Shown one piece after another: positions 24,612 to 37,480 of a DNA stretch of 64,000 nt. The notes beneath the pieces are model-generated. The model made no database searches. It worked only from the letters and a program-made list of their open reading frames with translations, and was not told the DNA's origin. The DNA lies in contig JANVFP010000044.1 of assembly GCA_027919835.1 (NCBI GenBank), forward strand, positions 248,001 to 312,000. The letters are read 5' to 3'. How positions within the stretch are numbered: the first letter of the stretch is position 1; every line of letters begins with the position of its first letter. The position numbers were made by a program, and so were the translations under genes. The DNA is from Lentinula raphanica. Lineage: Eukaryota > Basidiomycota > Agaricomycetes > Agaricales > Omphalotaceae.

Positions 24612-27600
24612 TGGAATTGATGGTCAAGTATCAAGTTGCCTGTATATAAAGAGCTCCATCCATATGGGTCGCATCAAGCTAAATTGAGTGGAGGCATTTC
24701 GTCCCGCGTTCCTAGCGCGAAAGGTTTATTTCAGAGCTCGGCTGTAGCAGGAACGCGCCCGAAGATGACAAAGAGTTCCCAGTTTTATAGATAGTACCCG
24801 CTGTGAACTTGCAGACTTGAGAGAACTGACACCAACAGTGGCGAGTTGACGACCATTGAAAGTGTTGACACCTCGACAGATGACCATACTAAAACTTGCG
24901 AAATTTGGGCATGGATATTCATAATGTTGCGGAGGTGTTACGACCATCTAGGTTGCATCTGAAGCACAGAGCATGTTGAAACAGGTCGTGTAGATAAAGA
25001 GCCAGGGAAGTTCAGGGGCAATCGTTGATGATGAAGCGCTTGAACAGTGTTGAGAATGTTGGCAGTGGTCGATAGATGATCTTCAGTTGATTAAGTTCCA
25101 ATGTATCGAAAGTCATCGATGCGGCGACAAAGAATGCGTTGTAGATTTGAGAGTCGATGTAACTATGTCCAATTGCCCTCAAAACCTTCACCGAAGGTGA
25201 CACTGTCAGAACGAGCGATGTTCAAAACCAAAGGCGTATTGTTGGAAGTTGAAACACACCGAAAAAATATCAACTGCTTCTATGTCCTAGTGATAACAGT
25301 TGATGCCACCTCCAAATTAGCTCGCTGATTGTTTTCGAAACTATGGGCGTCCACGAATTTCCATGTTTTATCCTTCTTCGGCGCTATGTCAAACTTAGTC
25401 AGAGGAACAACAGAGGAACAACATGAGGGATGACAGGGGATGACTCAGCGCAAGAAGTTAACGTATCGCCCCGCCTTGATGGCCGCCGACCGGTGACAAC
25501 TAAGCGCCGGCAATACGAAGAGCAGACAAGTCTCAAGAATATTTTCAAACTACTGTGTGAGCACTGGAATCCGGTTTCCGGAATCCCATATCTTCGTTGA
25601 TCACCCAGCTGCCAAACATTTGCACCCCAAACAATCGTTGTTCACAAGACGGGCTTTCTCGGGGTTTCAAGCCAGAAATCCGTGTTCCAAACAGGAACGA
25701 GCTTAGACCCAGAAGCACCTTGAGCTAATTTCTTGCAATAACCTTCCCTCAGGGGGGTTGATGTAGCATCCCGCGACTAAAATCTTGTTTGTACCTCGTC
25801 ATTGATGATTGATCAATATGATTGTTGGCCGTTATTTCGAAGTAATTGAATCTAAGGAGGCACCGCTACTGTGAGTAGCGTTAGCAGATGCGTTCAAAAC
25901 CTTTCAGTATGAGGGCCTTGGCGCTGAATCACAATTTGGCTAATGGATGAGACGAAAATTGAAGGGACCAGCTCACTGAATAAGGAGATAAGACCTTCGT
26001 ATATAGATGATATTGGATCCCCTGGAAGAGGAGTAGGAGTGGGTACAGTATCTACGAAATCAAAGAACAATATCGACTCACCGGCGGCGGTGACCGTTTT
26101 GAACGAAACCGCAGTGTTTCCCCATACACCCCAAGACTTGTTGTTTCACGTTCACGGAAAGTAGGAGGTCAATACCTAATGCAACCAGGTTGCTGCTCCT
26201 AGCTTGTTCGATCGCAGGTATCTATCCGACATTGAGTGACTCCTACATGGGCTGGGCTTTCTACATACCATATAGATAATTACTCCAGTGTTGCCTTCAC
26301 TTGCTCTGGTGCCAGGCCCATAACGCTATCCGAAGTATGCGATGTAGTACACCTAGTAGGACGCCTGATTGTGCAAAACAGTAATGATGTTCACAGCGTA
26401 GATAGGTTGGTACTAGTGGTCAGGAAATACAGTTGGACCCGGACCGTCGTTGGCATACTTCGGGTCCGATTTGGACAAGCTAGCGAGCACCAGTATGCTT
26501 TATATGACAATGAGGGAGGGTAGAAAGATCGAAACTAGAACACGTTTGAATAATCTGAGTCGCGATATCTCAGTGTATGCACAGACTTCAAATTGATATG
26601 ATCAAGAACGATCAACAAGGAGTCTCTGCCTCTTAGTTCAAAGGAGTAGAATGCGGCTATACCTCGTTTCGTATACCAGTGCAACTTTTGGAAAACCCGT
26701 CGAACGATCATTGACTAAAGTATGTTCAAGCTTGCCGTAGATCATAGCCACTCCACGGTGAGTGATGGTCGCGAAGTTGACGTGAGGTGGCGGAGGGTGG
26801 CGGTCGTCAAATGAGTTGGAGAGAACGGTGACAGAATGGTGAGTACTAATACGTTTAATCAAGATCACGGTGCTCGCACAGACCTGAGCTGGTGTTCAAT
26901 ATGGCACCGTGCGAGGATGCTCTTCCTTTACGGATGCTAATACCCCTTCATATCTAAGTCACTTGAACGAATGTTGATGTTCCTAGTATGATGTTGCTGG
27001 CAGGTTTGTTGCCAGAGCAGCTCGGAATCTGGTGGATGTAAAACTTCTGGCAGCGGCTGAGTCTGAGAGCCGATTCCACGACGCTCAGCGCCGTATCAAG
27101 GTTAACGTTGAAGCTTGAAGGTGAATCAGAAGTGGCGACACATGTTGATATCACTTGAAGAAGAGATCTGAGAGACGCTAGAAAGACGCACCGAATCAGA
27201 GAACGTCCCTCGGCATCAGTATGACAAATGATCCAGCCACTGATTGCGTCAAAATTTGATCTGAAATGTCTCCTTCTCCCTTGACTTGTTGCGACTACTA
27301 GTACCACGTCTTTCAGCAGCAACTTTCACGTTTCCCAGCCTCGGAATCCGTTTTTCTGGTATCGGTACCTGTCCACACGTAGCTGCTTATGAACAACATC
27401 AATGAACATACAAAACGGTCGTGGGTGTGATTGATTGGTATGTTCAAATATCATCCCGACTTGTTAGTGGAGATTACTATTCTGAACTAATCTATACTTA
27501 TGTTAGTAGTGCGGTCCTCACCGCATCAGCAGATCCACTATCCACCGCCTCACCACACCAATCCACCGAACCTAAAAGAATGAACAGGAATCACAACAAA

Positions 27601-28358
27601 TTGCATAAGTACAAAACTTCTTCAGTTCATTCAACTTCACGCAATCCGTTTTACCTGGGCATCAATACTTCCGAGTATCAACGACTTCTATCTGACAGCT
27701 CGTAGATCTGCTCATGAATCATAGGAGAAACTACACGAGAGTAAGATTGATGATAAAGAGAGCGTTTTCAGATGTCTCTAATTAGTCCAATCACCAACAG
27801 TTCCAACAAAATCCTTGTCACGAAACTCAATATATTTTTCGAAATGATGATGTTTTGCTTTGCTTCGTATGTTCCTATCTACTCACACATGCCAAGTACG
27901 ACTTGCCAATACATTCCCTCGAGCTCACTCCCTACCACTCTCTACTTTCTTCCACTTAGAATGGCTTCACATGTGCACAGGAACGGCCTCATTCGGAACC
28001 AAGATCATTCAGCATGTTATTGGCAAATGCCATAGGTGGTGGTTATCCCGTTTGGGTGAGCCATAAGCAACACAGGGAAAGCTCTTGACAGTGAACAGAA
28101 AGACAGAGTTTGATCCAGGATCTCTCACAACGCTGTTGGACGTAGAGGGGAACTTTGAGGTTGTTCCTTCACGATATCAGCGGTCTGATTTATGTTTCGT
28201 GAATCAATGATATCGGTCTTATACCATCAAACTAAGTTTACCGCACAAAGTATAAACGTTCCCATCCAGCGGGGCCGAGTAGGCCGGCCTAGCGCTATAG
28301 AATAGGTACTTAACGGAGTGGCTTGAATTCCTGGGCTGTATCCCTTCCCTTCGTTTCG
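24612..28358. other. 3.7-kb gene-poor stretch
   Basis: No gene could be supported. Small frames on both strands (for example 26638-26868 (-), 26954-27322 (-), 27421-27705 (+)) have no recognisable motif and frequent stops. The local composition looks like decayed sequence. There are small tandem duplications, such as GAGGAACAACA near 25400. It separates BBE copy 1 from the second DUF6534 gene. Confidence 0.45.
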
Positions 28359-29863
28359 ATGTCTGTTCCAGGTGTTCCTTCAGACATTGCTCAGCTGTGG
28401 GTCGAACACACCGCGATTGTCGATACGATGCTAACATTTCACACCTTCTAGGACTGGACCAGTAGTAAGTATCATTCCACACCCGGATTTTTGTAGCAAT
28501 CGTCAACAATCGAGTAAAGGTCATTGGGTTCGCGGCACAATGGGGTCTCTTTGGATGTAGCTCAGTCCAACTTTGTGAGTTTTGACTCTTCTCGAGTAAT
28601 ATCCGCAATAAGCTCATTTATCAAGACTTATACTATCTCAACTTCCCCAAGGACGACTGGAAACTCAAGACACTTGTCTATGGCCTCTATGTCTTGGATT
28701 TCGCACAGACGCTCTTGGTTACTGCCTTTGTGTTCCGGATGCTGGGGAGTGGCTGGGGCAATCTCACTATTCTGGAATCCGTCGGGTTGTCTTGGTTAGC
28801 GCTTCCATTCTTCAATGCACTGAGTAAGGGTACTGTTTTAGTCATATGAACTGGTTATCAATCAATCTCCACAGGTGGAACCATAGTGCAATGTTTCTAT
28901 GCATGGCGAATCTATACTTTGAGTAAATCAATCCCTTTGTCGGTACTCATTGCTTTGGTGAGTTATTGCATGATCGATCAAAGCGGATGACTGACGATTC
29001 GTTGACACAGCTTGCACTATGCGAGGGAACTTCTGGACTAGCATTCTCAATCATTCTCGAACTAAGGGTGCCCACTTTCGCTGACTTGCAAAGCCAAACT
29101 TTTGTTGTTACCACCGTAAGGTCACATCATCCGAAACCTCACTCATTCGTACTAATTCCTGACCAGGTATGTCTTATGTCAAGCGCAGCCTGCGACATCT
29201 TGATCTCTATATCCATGATCATCTTGGTATGTCTGATGCCATATATCCCATGACTCGTCATTGAAGTGCAATTGTTAGCTTAACCGTCATCGCAAAGGCT
29301 CTATGTTCGGCTCAACTGAGCAACTTGTGGCCCGCTTGATTCGCTTGATCGTCGGAGGAGGTGTTTTGACCGGTATATCGTTCGAATGTTCACTGTGGCT
29401 TTCTTTCTAATGCATAGAGGTTCTTTAGCCAGTTTTGCTATCCTCGATGCTGTCTTCCTTCTCGCCTGTCAGAACAACAACTACCATTTAGCTCCCAACG
29501 CAGCTCTCGCCAAGCTGTACACCAACGCCTTGATGGTTTTGTTCAACTCCCGTGCGCAGCTTCGAAGCAACTCCGGAAACGTCGTCACCTATACATGGGA
29601 TGGCGAGACAAATAAAATGTCACGGGCAACGGCTTTAGCATCAATGCCAACATTCGATCGAAGTATGGCAAGAAACGGCCAAACTATATCTGTGGACGTT
29701 ACGGTAGATAGTGCCACATACCCAGAGTCCTATCCAATGGGAAGATTTGATGTGAGTTCCCATTAACACTGCTACCGCGTCGTAGATTTGCCCATCATTG
29801 GCCTACTCATAGAAAGGGAGAGCCGACGAAGAGTTTGGCCCTGTAAAGCGAGACGAACTTTGA
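28359..29863 (+). CDS. DUF6534-type seven-helix membrane protein (copy 2)
   Basis: Second member of the family seen at 10659..12329; function unknown. Two very short first exons give MSVPG then TGPV, followed by VIGFAAQWGLFGCSSVQLYL. This is the typical N-terminal helix (G-P-x-x-x-G...L-F-G...S-V-Q-x-Y-L-Y) of the family. Next come TLVYGLYVLDFAQTLLVTAF, VQCFYAWRIYTLSKSIPLSV, CDILISISMIILLNRHRKGS, TASFAILDAVFLLA and LAKLYTNALMVLFNSRAQL, the last matching the family's end signature. The hydrophilic tail ends GPVKRDEL. The phase at each intron fits. It sits between two BBE-like oxidoreductase genes on the opposite strand. Confidence 0.85.
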
Positions 29864-30650
29864 TGTGGAGTCCAACCCTTGTGATATCGAGTAATGTGTC
29901 ACTGTAACTTATGGCTAAGAGGATTGCTTTCTGTATCAGCGCGTTTTTTGTCGGGGTGTTTCACCATTCAGTGTATTGCTTCTGTTTTTGTCTTTTTGGA
30001 TACATGTATTCCGAACTGTATACGTTATAGCACTCCTCATCGGTAGGGGAGCAATTCTAATGCAGTGTCCGCAAGTTGCGGCCCACCGTCCAAGGTGTTT
30101 CCTTTGAATGACTATCCGAACCGTAGCCTGGATTTCTACAGTATGATGGACGGAATCTCATTCGGTATTCTCCATGAGACATCGCCAGCGATAAGTACCA
30201 TTATGTTCGATAATCTCGATAAGACGGGTAGTAGCCAGTCGTTTCGAAATCTGAGGGCCGCAATGCCATTAATTATATCCCAATAGTAGCTTTAACTTTG
30301 GAAAACTCAGCTCTGTACTGGATTCTGAGTTTGGTTTTGGCAATGTAATCATTGAAATAATGATGGTCTAATTGACAGGAGTTGTGTAGCTATATAGTCA
30401 ACGCGAAATGGTAGTTGCCGAAGAGCGATTCGATGATTCCATGGCTAGAGTTTTGTCACGGTGTACTTATAGATAGCAAAACATTTTTCGCAGTCTACGC
30501 GAAATAACTAATAATGATAAGTATTACATGCAAGCGGTTCATAAGACCGCTGATCGACTAGATTAGTCCAGTATGTTGTGTGGTCATACCAAGCCTTCCT
30601 TGTAACTGTAGCGATATATGTAAGGTAGCAGGATAAATAGATCAAAGTCC
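29864..30650. other. Convergent intergenic region
   Basis: About 0.8 kb between the 3' ends of DUF6534 copy 2 (+) and BBE copy 2 (-), with AT-rich stretches suited to 3' UTRs. An open frame at 30065-30286 shows no motif. Confidence 0.5.
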
Positions 30651-32570
30651 TTATAGCCCGAGAGGCCCCGGAGTGTGCTGAATATTGAATCTACACAAAG
30701 TATGTTAACAAGTGTATTCAGAAGGCTAATTGGATAGATCAGCTCACCCGCTAGGATCATACTTAGCATACACCTGCTTGAGGAAATCATATCCTCCATA
30801 CGATGCAAGTACTTGTTGGCTGGCATCAGCCTCGTTGACGAACAGTGGTAGTCCCGCAGTCCTCGGAGTGCTGATGATTGTGCATAAGTACTTCAGTAAT
30901 ACTTACAGCGATGCAGATCTACTCACTTCTGAATCCAGAATTGGCGTCCTTGCTCAACACTGTCCGGAGGCTGATTGACGCCCTGACTATACGTCACAGC
31001 GAACAAGACCTCATTGAATCCCCCTTGATCAGTGGGTGGGCTTATAGCGTTACCCCCCTTCTCGTAGCTGATGCGTATTTGGGATTGGAGAACGGGCGTC
31101 AAGCTGAGAAGTGTACTCGAGATTTCAGTCGAGTCGGCATATGTTGCGCTGAAGTTGTTGAACAGTCGATAGGTCTCGATGTAATCATCAGCCGATGCGA
31201 TAGAGGTCTCGTTGGAGTTTGAGGGAACACCACCCAAGACACTACCGGCAAACACGTTTCCTTCTCCATACGGGAAGTTCACCTCGTTGACCAAGTCTAG
31301 GTATGATAGAGGTCCTACTGTGGCGGATGTATAGGGAATGGCCAGGAATTCAGCAAATGACTCGTTGAAGGCTGCTGCGGTACCATTGTAGAACATTTCG
31401 AGCTGAATAGTTGGCTCAACGCCGCCGGATCCCCAGCTAGCAATAAAGTCCGTGGCAAGCACTGCAGTCAAGCGGATGAATGTGAGCAACTAAATATCCT
31501 CGAACGAACGGTAGATTGAACTTGCCTGCATTTGTGTCGTTGGTATCGTGTGCGAAATGGGCGATGGCGGGAAGAAGCGCTTCGGAGGATGAGTTTGGAT
31601 ACTGTTCAGTGTTGAACAAATTAGACCCAATCCGAAACAACTTCGGAGTCGAATATACTTACCACGAAGATACCGCCCCAGTATATTTTGTCTTCCTCGC
31701 GACCCACATGCACCGCTTTGACGACGTATTTGGTTACAATGCCGAAACGGTTCCCTCCCCCTTTCAGTGCTTTGAACAGGTCTGCGTATTGATTACTCGC
31801 TGTGGCGGTTACCAGGGTGCCGTTCATGAGAACGACGTCAAGGGAGTAATAGTTATCGGCAGCATATCCTTCAGAAGGAGAAAGATAGCTCAAGCCGCCG
31901 CCAAGGAGAAGACCAGTACCGACGTTGCTGAGTGTATGCGATGATAAGTAAAGCCCTGACTGTTGAGCGCCAGTGAATTCTTTACCTTATACGTCCGCCC
32001 GCAGGTGCCACTCCGAAAGGTTCAACAATGGTTGAAGCATTTCCCCAACTGACACCAGGTTGCATGGATATAGTATCCGTTTCTGGGTCATAGGAAGTTG
32101 CATTCATGTTTGCGAAGGAAATCATCACCCCGTCTTGAATCCTAAAGCGATACTCAGTAATCAACCTAGATTCTATCATGGAAAACTCACGTATTCCATC
32201 CCATCATTGCAGTGTGCCCTCCGCTCTGAACCGCGTAGTTAGCATTGGTGTTGTAAATCGCCTTCATCGTTGTCTGCACATCCTCTGTGCTGTTCACAAA
32301 GACGATGCAGGTCGGCTGAAAGTTGACTTCATGGTTGAAAGCATTCCATGCAGCGTTGGCAGCAATGCTGTACTGTGGGCCGGTAGTTATGTTCTGGACA
32401 ACCAAGCTTCCCAAGCTATCTTGGAGCTGAAGACAAGCGTCTGTAGCAGCCACGACAGCTGCAGGACTTGCTGAACTTGTTCCAGTGAGTCCGGAGGAGT
32501 TTTGAGCAGATGCGGGATGGAGGTGGAGAGCACAGATCGCGAGTAAAACAAGTCCTGAAAGGCGGAACAT
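30651..32570 (-). CDS. Secreted BBE-like FAD-linked oxidoreductase (copy 2)
   Basis: Paralogue of the gene at 22744..24611, with the same exon layout. It has a signal peptide (MFRLSGLVLLAICALHLHPA). FAD domain: PTCIVFVNSTEDVQTTMKAI, YAVQSGGHTAMMGWN (flavin-linking His kept, but Ala-Gly/Gly-Met neighbours differ from copy 1), GLLLGGGLSYLSPSEGYAAD and LFKALKGGGNRFGIVTKYVV. The C-terminal part has QPPDSVEQGRQFWIQK, LPLFVNEADASQQVLASYGG, YDFLKQVYAKYDPSG and HTPGPLGL. The start at 32570 was taken because the TATA box is 61 bp upstream and the longer frame would begin within it. It appears intact and N-glycosylated. Copies 1 and 2 probably arose by local duplication and have diverged clearly. Substrate unknown. 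Confidence 0.92.
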
Positions 32571-35419
32571 TTTGAACCCCTTGGGCAAGCTTGGGACGAT
32601 AGTAAACCCCTCATGAGACTGCACCGCCGCTTATATAGCGCCCTAGTTCAGAGCCGCAGGCTGCACTGCTACACCTACGGCTCGGTTTGATTGGTTTGAA
32701 CTTGAGTCGTTACCCATTGATTTCCCATATTTGCTTCAGGATGACCCTACGAACAATCGCGGTTGACTCATGAGTTTCCGTTTCCAAATTGTGCCGTCTT
32801 TCTGCTGCTGAAATTGACATCTACACAATGTACTGCTCCCAGGAACTATGTAAGTAAGGATTGCCAAACGAGATGAAATGAGAACATATCGCAGTAGCAA
32901 TGAATTCGTGTCGAGGCGGGGTATCAACGAATTTAGTCGGCAAGTGGATCGTCAGTAAGAAAAGTCCCAAAAAGGAGATGAAACACTCGTGGAAGAAATG
33001 ATGCCAACATCAATTGTTGCGAACGGCACGTCCGCGGCTAGAACCAACTTGCTATCATTTCCTCGAAGCCCAACAATCTCTGAAATCTTCATGCTCAAAT
33101 TTTGTTAGCTATACTTAGCAGTTCTAGTACACGGACGCTAATGTGGAAGTTGCGCTCATTGTGAGATTCGCCGGAAATAAGCACATTCGCCAGCTGAACA
33201 GTGAAACTGTTCGTTTGTATCCCCTTGCAGTACTTCAGTATTATCATTTACTACAAACACATAGGCAACAGTAGCAAATTCGGGAAGAGCAGTAAGAGAG
33301 CAGTCCAGAATGAGAACAATCTATCAACTTGACTGCGGCAGTGCATACAGCCTCTTTTCAACTAAGACCTGAGTCAAAACGTAGCTATAACGTGTAGTAT
33401 CTTGTCGCATCACTGCCATGGCTCGTAAGCGGCGCATCTTCAATCGTGTTGACTACATATACAGAATTCATTCTGGAAATTGACAGTCCTCGCATCTCGG
33501 CTCGCATACTTATTTAGAAAAATCTACTGAACAGGCCTGCGGTTACTGTTCCCCTTGACGTCAGAAACAGTTGAGGGCTGGCTGAGTATGTATTGTCAGC
33601 GGAGGCCTTGGTAGCGAAAGCAAAGACACAATCACGTATCATCATGTGAAGAATGGACCATCTTGGATAGCATCGATACATTTCAGTATTTTCAAGCAAC
33701 TCGAGAGTTGAACCAGTTGGAACGGTGATCATTTTCAGCGAAAAGCGCAGCCTATGAGTCCCCCCTCCGTCAATACAGAATGGTGTCTTTGGATCTCGAG
33801 CGCAGAGGTTAATCAAAATCAGTCAAACGGAGAGTTATCTGGGTACTATGACAGGAATGTCTGACATGAGAATATAGCACAAGTAACTATTACAGGTGAA
33901 CCGTTTGGACCAAGCAAATAGACACTGATAGCAGCCTCGGTACTACAGCAAACTCATACACGAGATGGGTATTTTCAAAGTCACCGCTGATACGAAAAAT
34001 GAAAATAGTACCCAAGAGCCCCCGAGAGCAACGAGGGATTTTCTACTCGATGGCCAGTACTACCTCAGGCTGATGACAGGATGCGAAGGTTCAACGGACA
34101 GTTCGGTTAAACGCAACTATATCGTTGGACTCCGAGAAGCTTGATTGAAATATGGGTCTTTTCCTGAGCTGCCCAACTAAAAAAACCGTGGAGTGGATGG
34201 GCTGGTGATTCCCACCGAGTTCTTCGACTCGCGCCTGCGAACCATATCTCCCATCTTGAGTCGTATCTTACTCATCAGATCCTCCCATACGCAGCAAGGT
34301 ATCTGACACAAGATCAGGATAGAGCAGCATGGAGTATGAGTTGGAGTATGTAGTGTAAGATGGGGACTAGCTCGCTCAAAGATGTTTTACCATCAATGAT
34401 GAGCCACTCCACACGATAACACTGATCGCACTGATCATGATGCGTGATGGACGTGTTCAAGTATATCCTTGTTAGTCGGTCTGAAAGTAGGCACGGCTGT
34501 CTCGTAGCAGAGATCGATGAAGGAACGGAACATACGGAAACCTACATCTTTTGAGGTCCCGCGCCCTATGCCCTGTGTCCCTTGAGCTAGAGGCTTAACA
34601 TCCCCGGGGCATACACCCTTGCCGTCATCAATCACCTCGATTTTTCACTTCGACATCGGGTCTTATTGTCCCCGGGATGGGGTCGAAAGCGCTCACAACA
34701 GCTCTTTTGTTCCTTCCTATTTTGCCAGCATGGGCGTCCACGGGGAATGATGTTGATACTGTTGAATGGCACTCGTTACGTCGTTGATCAACAAACTGTG
34801 GATATCAATCACGACTCCGGATAGCTGTAGCCATAAAATCTAAACTTGGTTGGCGCAGAGTAAATCCCCAGAACTTGTAAGTCAAGAAACATGTGGAACG
34901 TTCCTTTGTTCCCCTTCCTGTCCTTGGAGCGGATATCAAAGATTTGTAGCGACTCGTAAGCGAGGAAGCGTGATAACCAATTTGCATTGCTTGGGAACAG
35001 TTGGGAACTCTCTCTCGAAGTTGATCTTCAAATTCCATCAGTATCAGTGAATCAACCAGTTTTGACAACCTCAAGCGGAAGCGGAACTTCAAAACCGAAC
35101 GGATGCTGAAGAAAGCGTGTACAAGAAAGAGAAAACACGTTTAGAATAGATACAGTAAGTGGGTTGGGTTCAGGAGGATGAATAATAAATCATGAGCATA
35201 GCTCGATAAGTATACCAATCTGAAATTATGCGTGATCCGAGGGCCAGTTGCAGGTTCATTTCCTTGTTTCCACAAGACATGAATGACGGGAGTCCATTCG
35301 CGCCAGCACAGCCAGCAGCGGAGTAACGGGAACGAGAATAGAATATATGTGTCCGGGAGCGATATAAGCGTTGTGTTTGTGAGAGCTTGACTCACTGAGG
35401 TAGAGTAAGAAAGGATGTA
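32571..35419. other. 2.8-kb gene-poor stretch with possible relics
   Basis: No intact gene. A minus-strand frame at 34435..34635 reads EVIDDGKGVCPGD followed by GRGTSKDVGFRMFRSFIDL. This is reminiscent of the ATP-binding lid of GHKL ATPases, but it is too short to assign. Other frames (33514-33816, 34805-35092) show nothing recognisable. Confidence 0.4.
32631..32637 (-). promoter_or_regulatory. TATA box of BBE copy 2
   Basis: TATATAA on the minus strand, 61 bp before the ATG at 32570. This decides the start. Confidence 0.6.
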
Positions 35420-37480
35420 TCAACCCGATGCATATTTGGATCGATGGCGAAGGATATGACCCCATCTGATGAGTGCCTAAGAAGCAAAGATCCATGAACG
35501 TCGCACTCGACCACAGAGGGAAGGAAACAAAGAAAGTAGACGCAGAGAACTTGGAATAAAAGAACCACTCACATAATACACCGGCATCAATCCAATCGAC
35601 ACACCCGCCAACAACGCCGATCCACCTCCGATTCCCAAGCCTTTGAAGTAAAACCTGCCGAACAGCGGAAAGACACTGGCTGCCGTGGATCTGAATAGGG
35701 CATTACTAGCTAATACAGACGCAGCGTAGGCAGGGTAGGCAGTGCTCAGGTAGATGAGTACGCTTTGGAAATTGAAGAAGATCCCGAAGAGGTAGAAGGA
35801 GGCGCCGATGATGGGTACGATCCAGTGGATCGAGGCGCGCGAGGTGAATCCGAAGAGGAAGAGAGAGAGAGGAATGGTGATACTTGCGATTAGGCCAAGC
35901 TCGAGCAGGGCTTCGGGAGGAAAGGGTGTGTTTGTTGAGATGGCTTTGATGATGCGAGGTTGGAAGTGATATTTGAGATAGGCGATGTAAATGAAGAACT
36001 AGGAAAAGTAGGTCGATATTGGTACAAGATATACGACTATGAGGGGAGAAATCGCTTACGCCTAAGATGGAGTTCACAAGGAACCCAAGGAAGGGCAGTC
36101 CACTTTCTCCGAGATTGAAGTGATATATGTCGGTGAAGACGAGGGGGAACGCCTCATACCACAAGTAGAAAATGGCGTCTAGAAAAAAGTTAGAGCAACA
36201 CTCTAAAGAAAAATTGCCGACAGCCAGAAAAATGATACTCACAAACCAAACCAATAAAAATATTACAGAACAAAACCACTGGCTCAGTCGCCAGCACAAT
36301 AGGCTTCAACAACGCATCCTTGAACACCAACCCAAGATGCTGTTCCTTCTTATCCCTCTCACCTACCGTCGTCAACCTCTCATTCCCCGTCACCTTCCTC
36401 AACCTCTTCGCCCGCCTATGCAAAATCGTAGGCTCATACGTCTCCGGTAGACAAACCATCAAAAACACGAAACTCGCACTCGACAGCCAGATCAACTCAT
36501 AAAATGCCCATTTCCACCCTTTCACCTGGGCCGCGAACCCTCCGATGATGGGGCCAACGATGGGTCCTGCGTTGACACCCTCAGCCCATAGTGCGAGGAG
36601 CATGGCTAGTTCGGAGACGGGGTACATGTCACCCATCGACGCACCGCCGGTGGCTAGGGCGGGACTGCAGAAGAAGCCGGTGAGGAAACGGAAGGCGAGG
36701 ATGGTTTGGTAGTTGGGACCGAGAAAGGTGGGAAGTTGGAAGATGATGTAGAGGAACATGGATGACATGTAGATTGTGTTTCGGCCGAGGGAGGGGAGTT
36801 CTTGGAGAGGAGAGAGGAACATCGGTCCCAGACCGTACGCTGTTTTGACCAAAGTTGAAATGTTTATTTGGATAGAAAAACGGATGAGTACTTACCAAAG
36901 ACGTAGAGAGTGAGACCGAGTTCTGCGTATGTAAGCCCGACGTGGAACTGGTCCATGATTCCTGGAATGGTGGCGATGTAGATGGCTGAGCCTACGTATG
37001 AGGTGAATGTCATCCAGGTGACACAGAATCCAACGAAGGCTCGTTTCTTGGATGACCAGTTTCTGTGAAAGAAATGTACGAATATCATGTTCCTTTCTTT
37101 CACCGTTTAGAAAAGAGATTGACGAACTTTGGGTTGGCTGGATCATCTTCGCCGTACCAAGTGACGAGATACGCATCTTCATCGTTCGACCCCGGGTCAT
37201 TGCCTTTCTCGAGATCAACCACAGTCATACCTCCTTCGAGATTCTCATCGACCGCATCGTCACCCGAAACTGGGACCTCAATTTCGGTAGTAACAGTCGG
37301 GTCTTTCTTTGACTTATGTTGATCAACAATTGTTGGAGTAGCTTCTGATGATGATGGATTTAAGTAACGAGCAGGCACGACAAAGTCCAGACGTTCTTCT
37401 GGGAAGGGCAAAAGTCGACCGTTGGAAAAGTAGTTGATGAGCTGACCGAGAGGAGCGTCTCGGAAGATGTCTGCGACCAT
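35420..37480 (-). CDS. MFS drug/H+ antiporter, DHA1 family (FLU1/multidrug type)
   Basis: Predicted plasma-membrane exporter for toxins, drugs or the cell's own metabolites. A long cytosolic N-terminus (MVADIFRDAPLGQLINYF...) ends in DAYLVTWYGEDDPANPKNWS, the hallmark lead-in of fungal DHA1 pumps. Helix 1 is FVGFCVTWMTFTSYVGSAIY. The motif D2 region is YGLGPMFLSPLQELPSLGRN. Motif C-like sequences are ALWAEGVNAGPIVGPIIGGF and WAFYELIWLSSASFVFL, followed by CLPETYEPTILHRRAKRLRK. The second half keeps YHFNLGESGLPFLGFLVN, FTSRASIHWIVPIIGASFYL and STAAS/FPLFGRFYFKGLGIGGG. A small last exon (ALIRWGHILRHRSKYASG) follows a GTGAGT intron. It is divergent from the SDR gene across 709 bp, so the two may share a promoter region. 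Confidence 0.92.
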
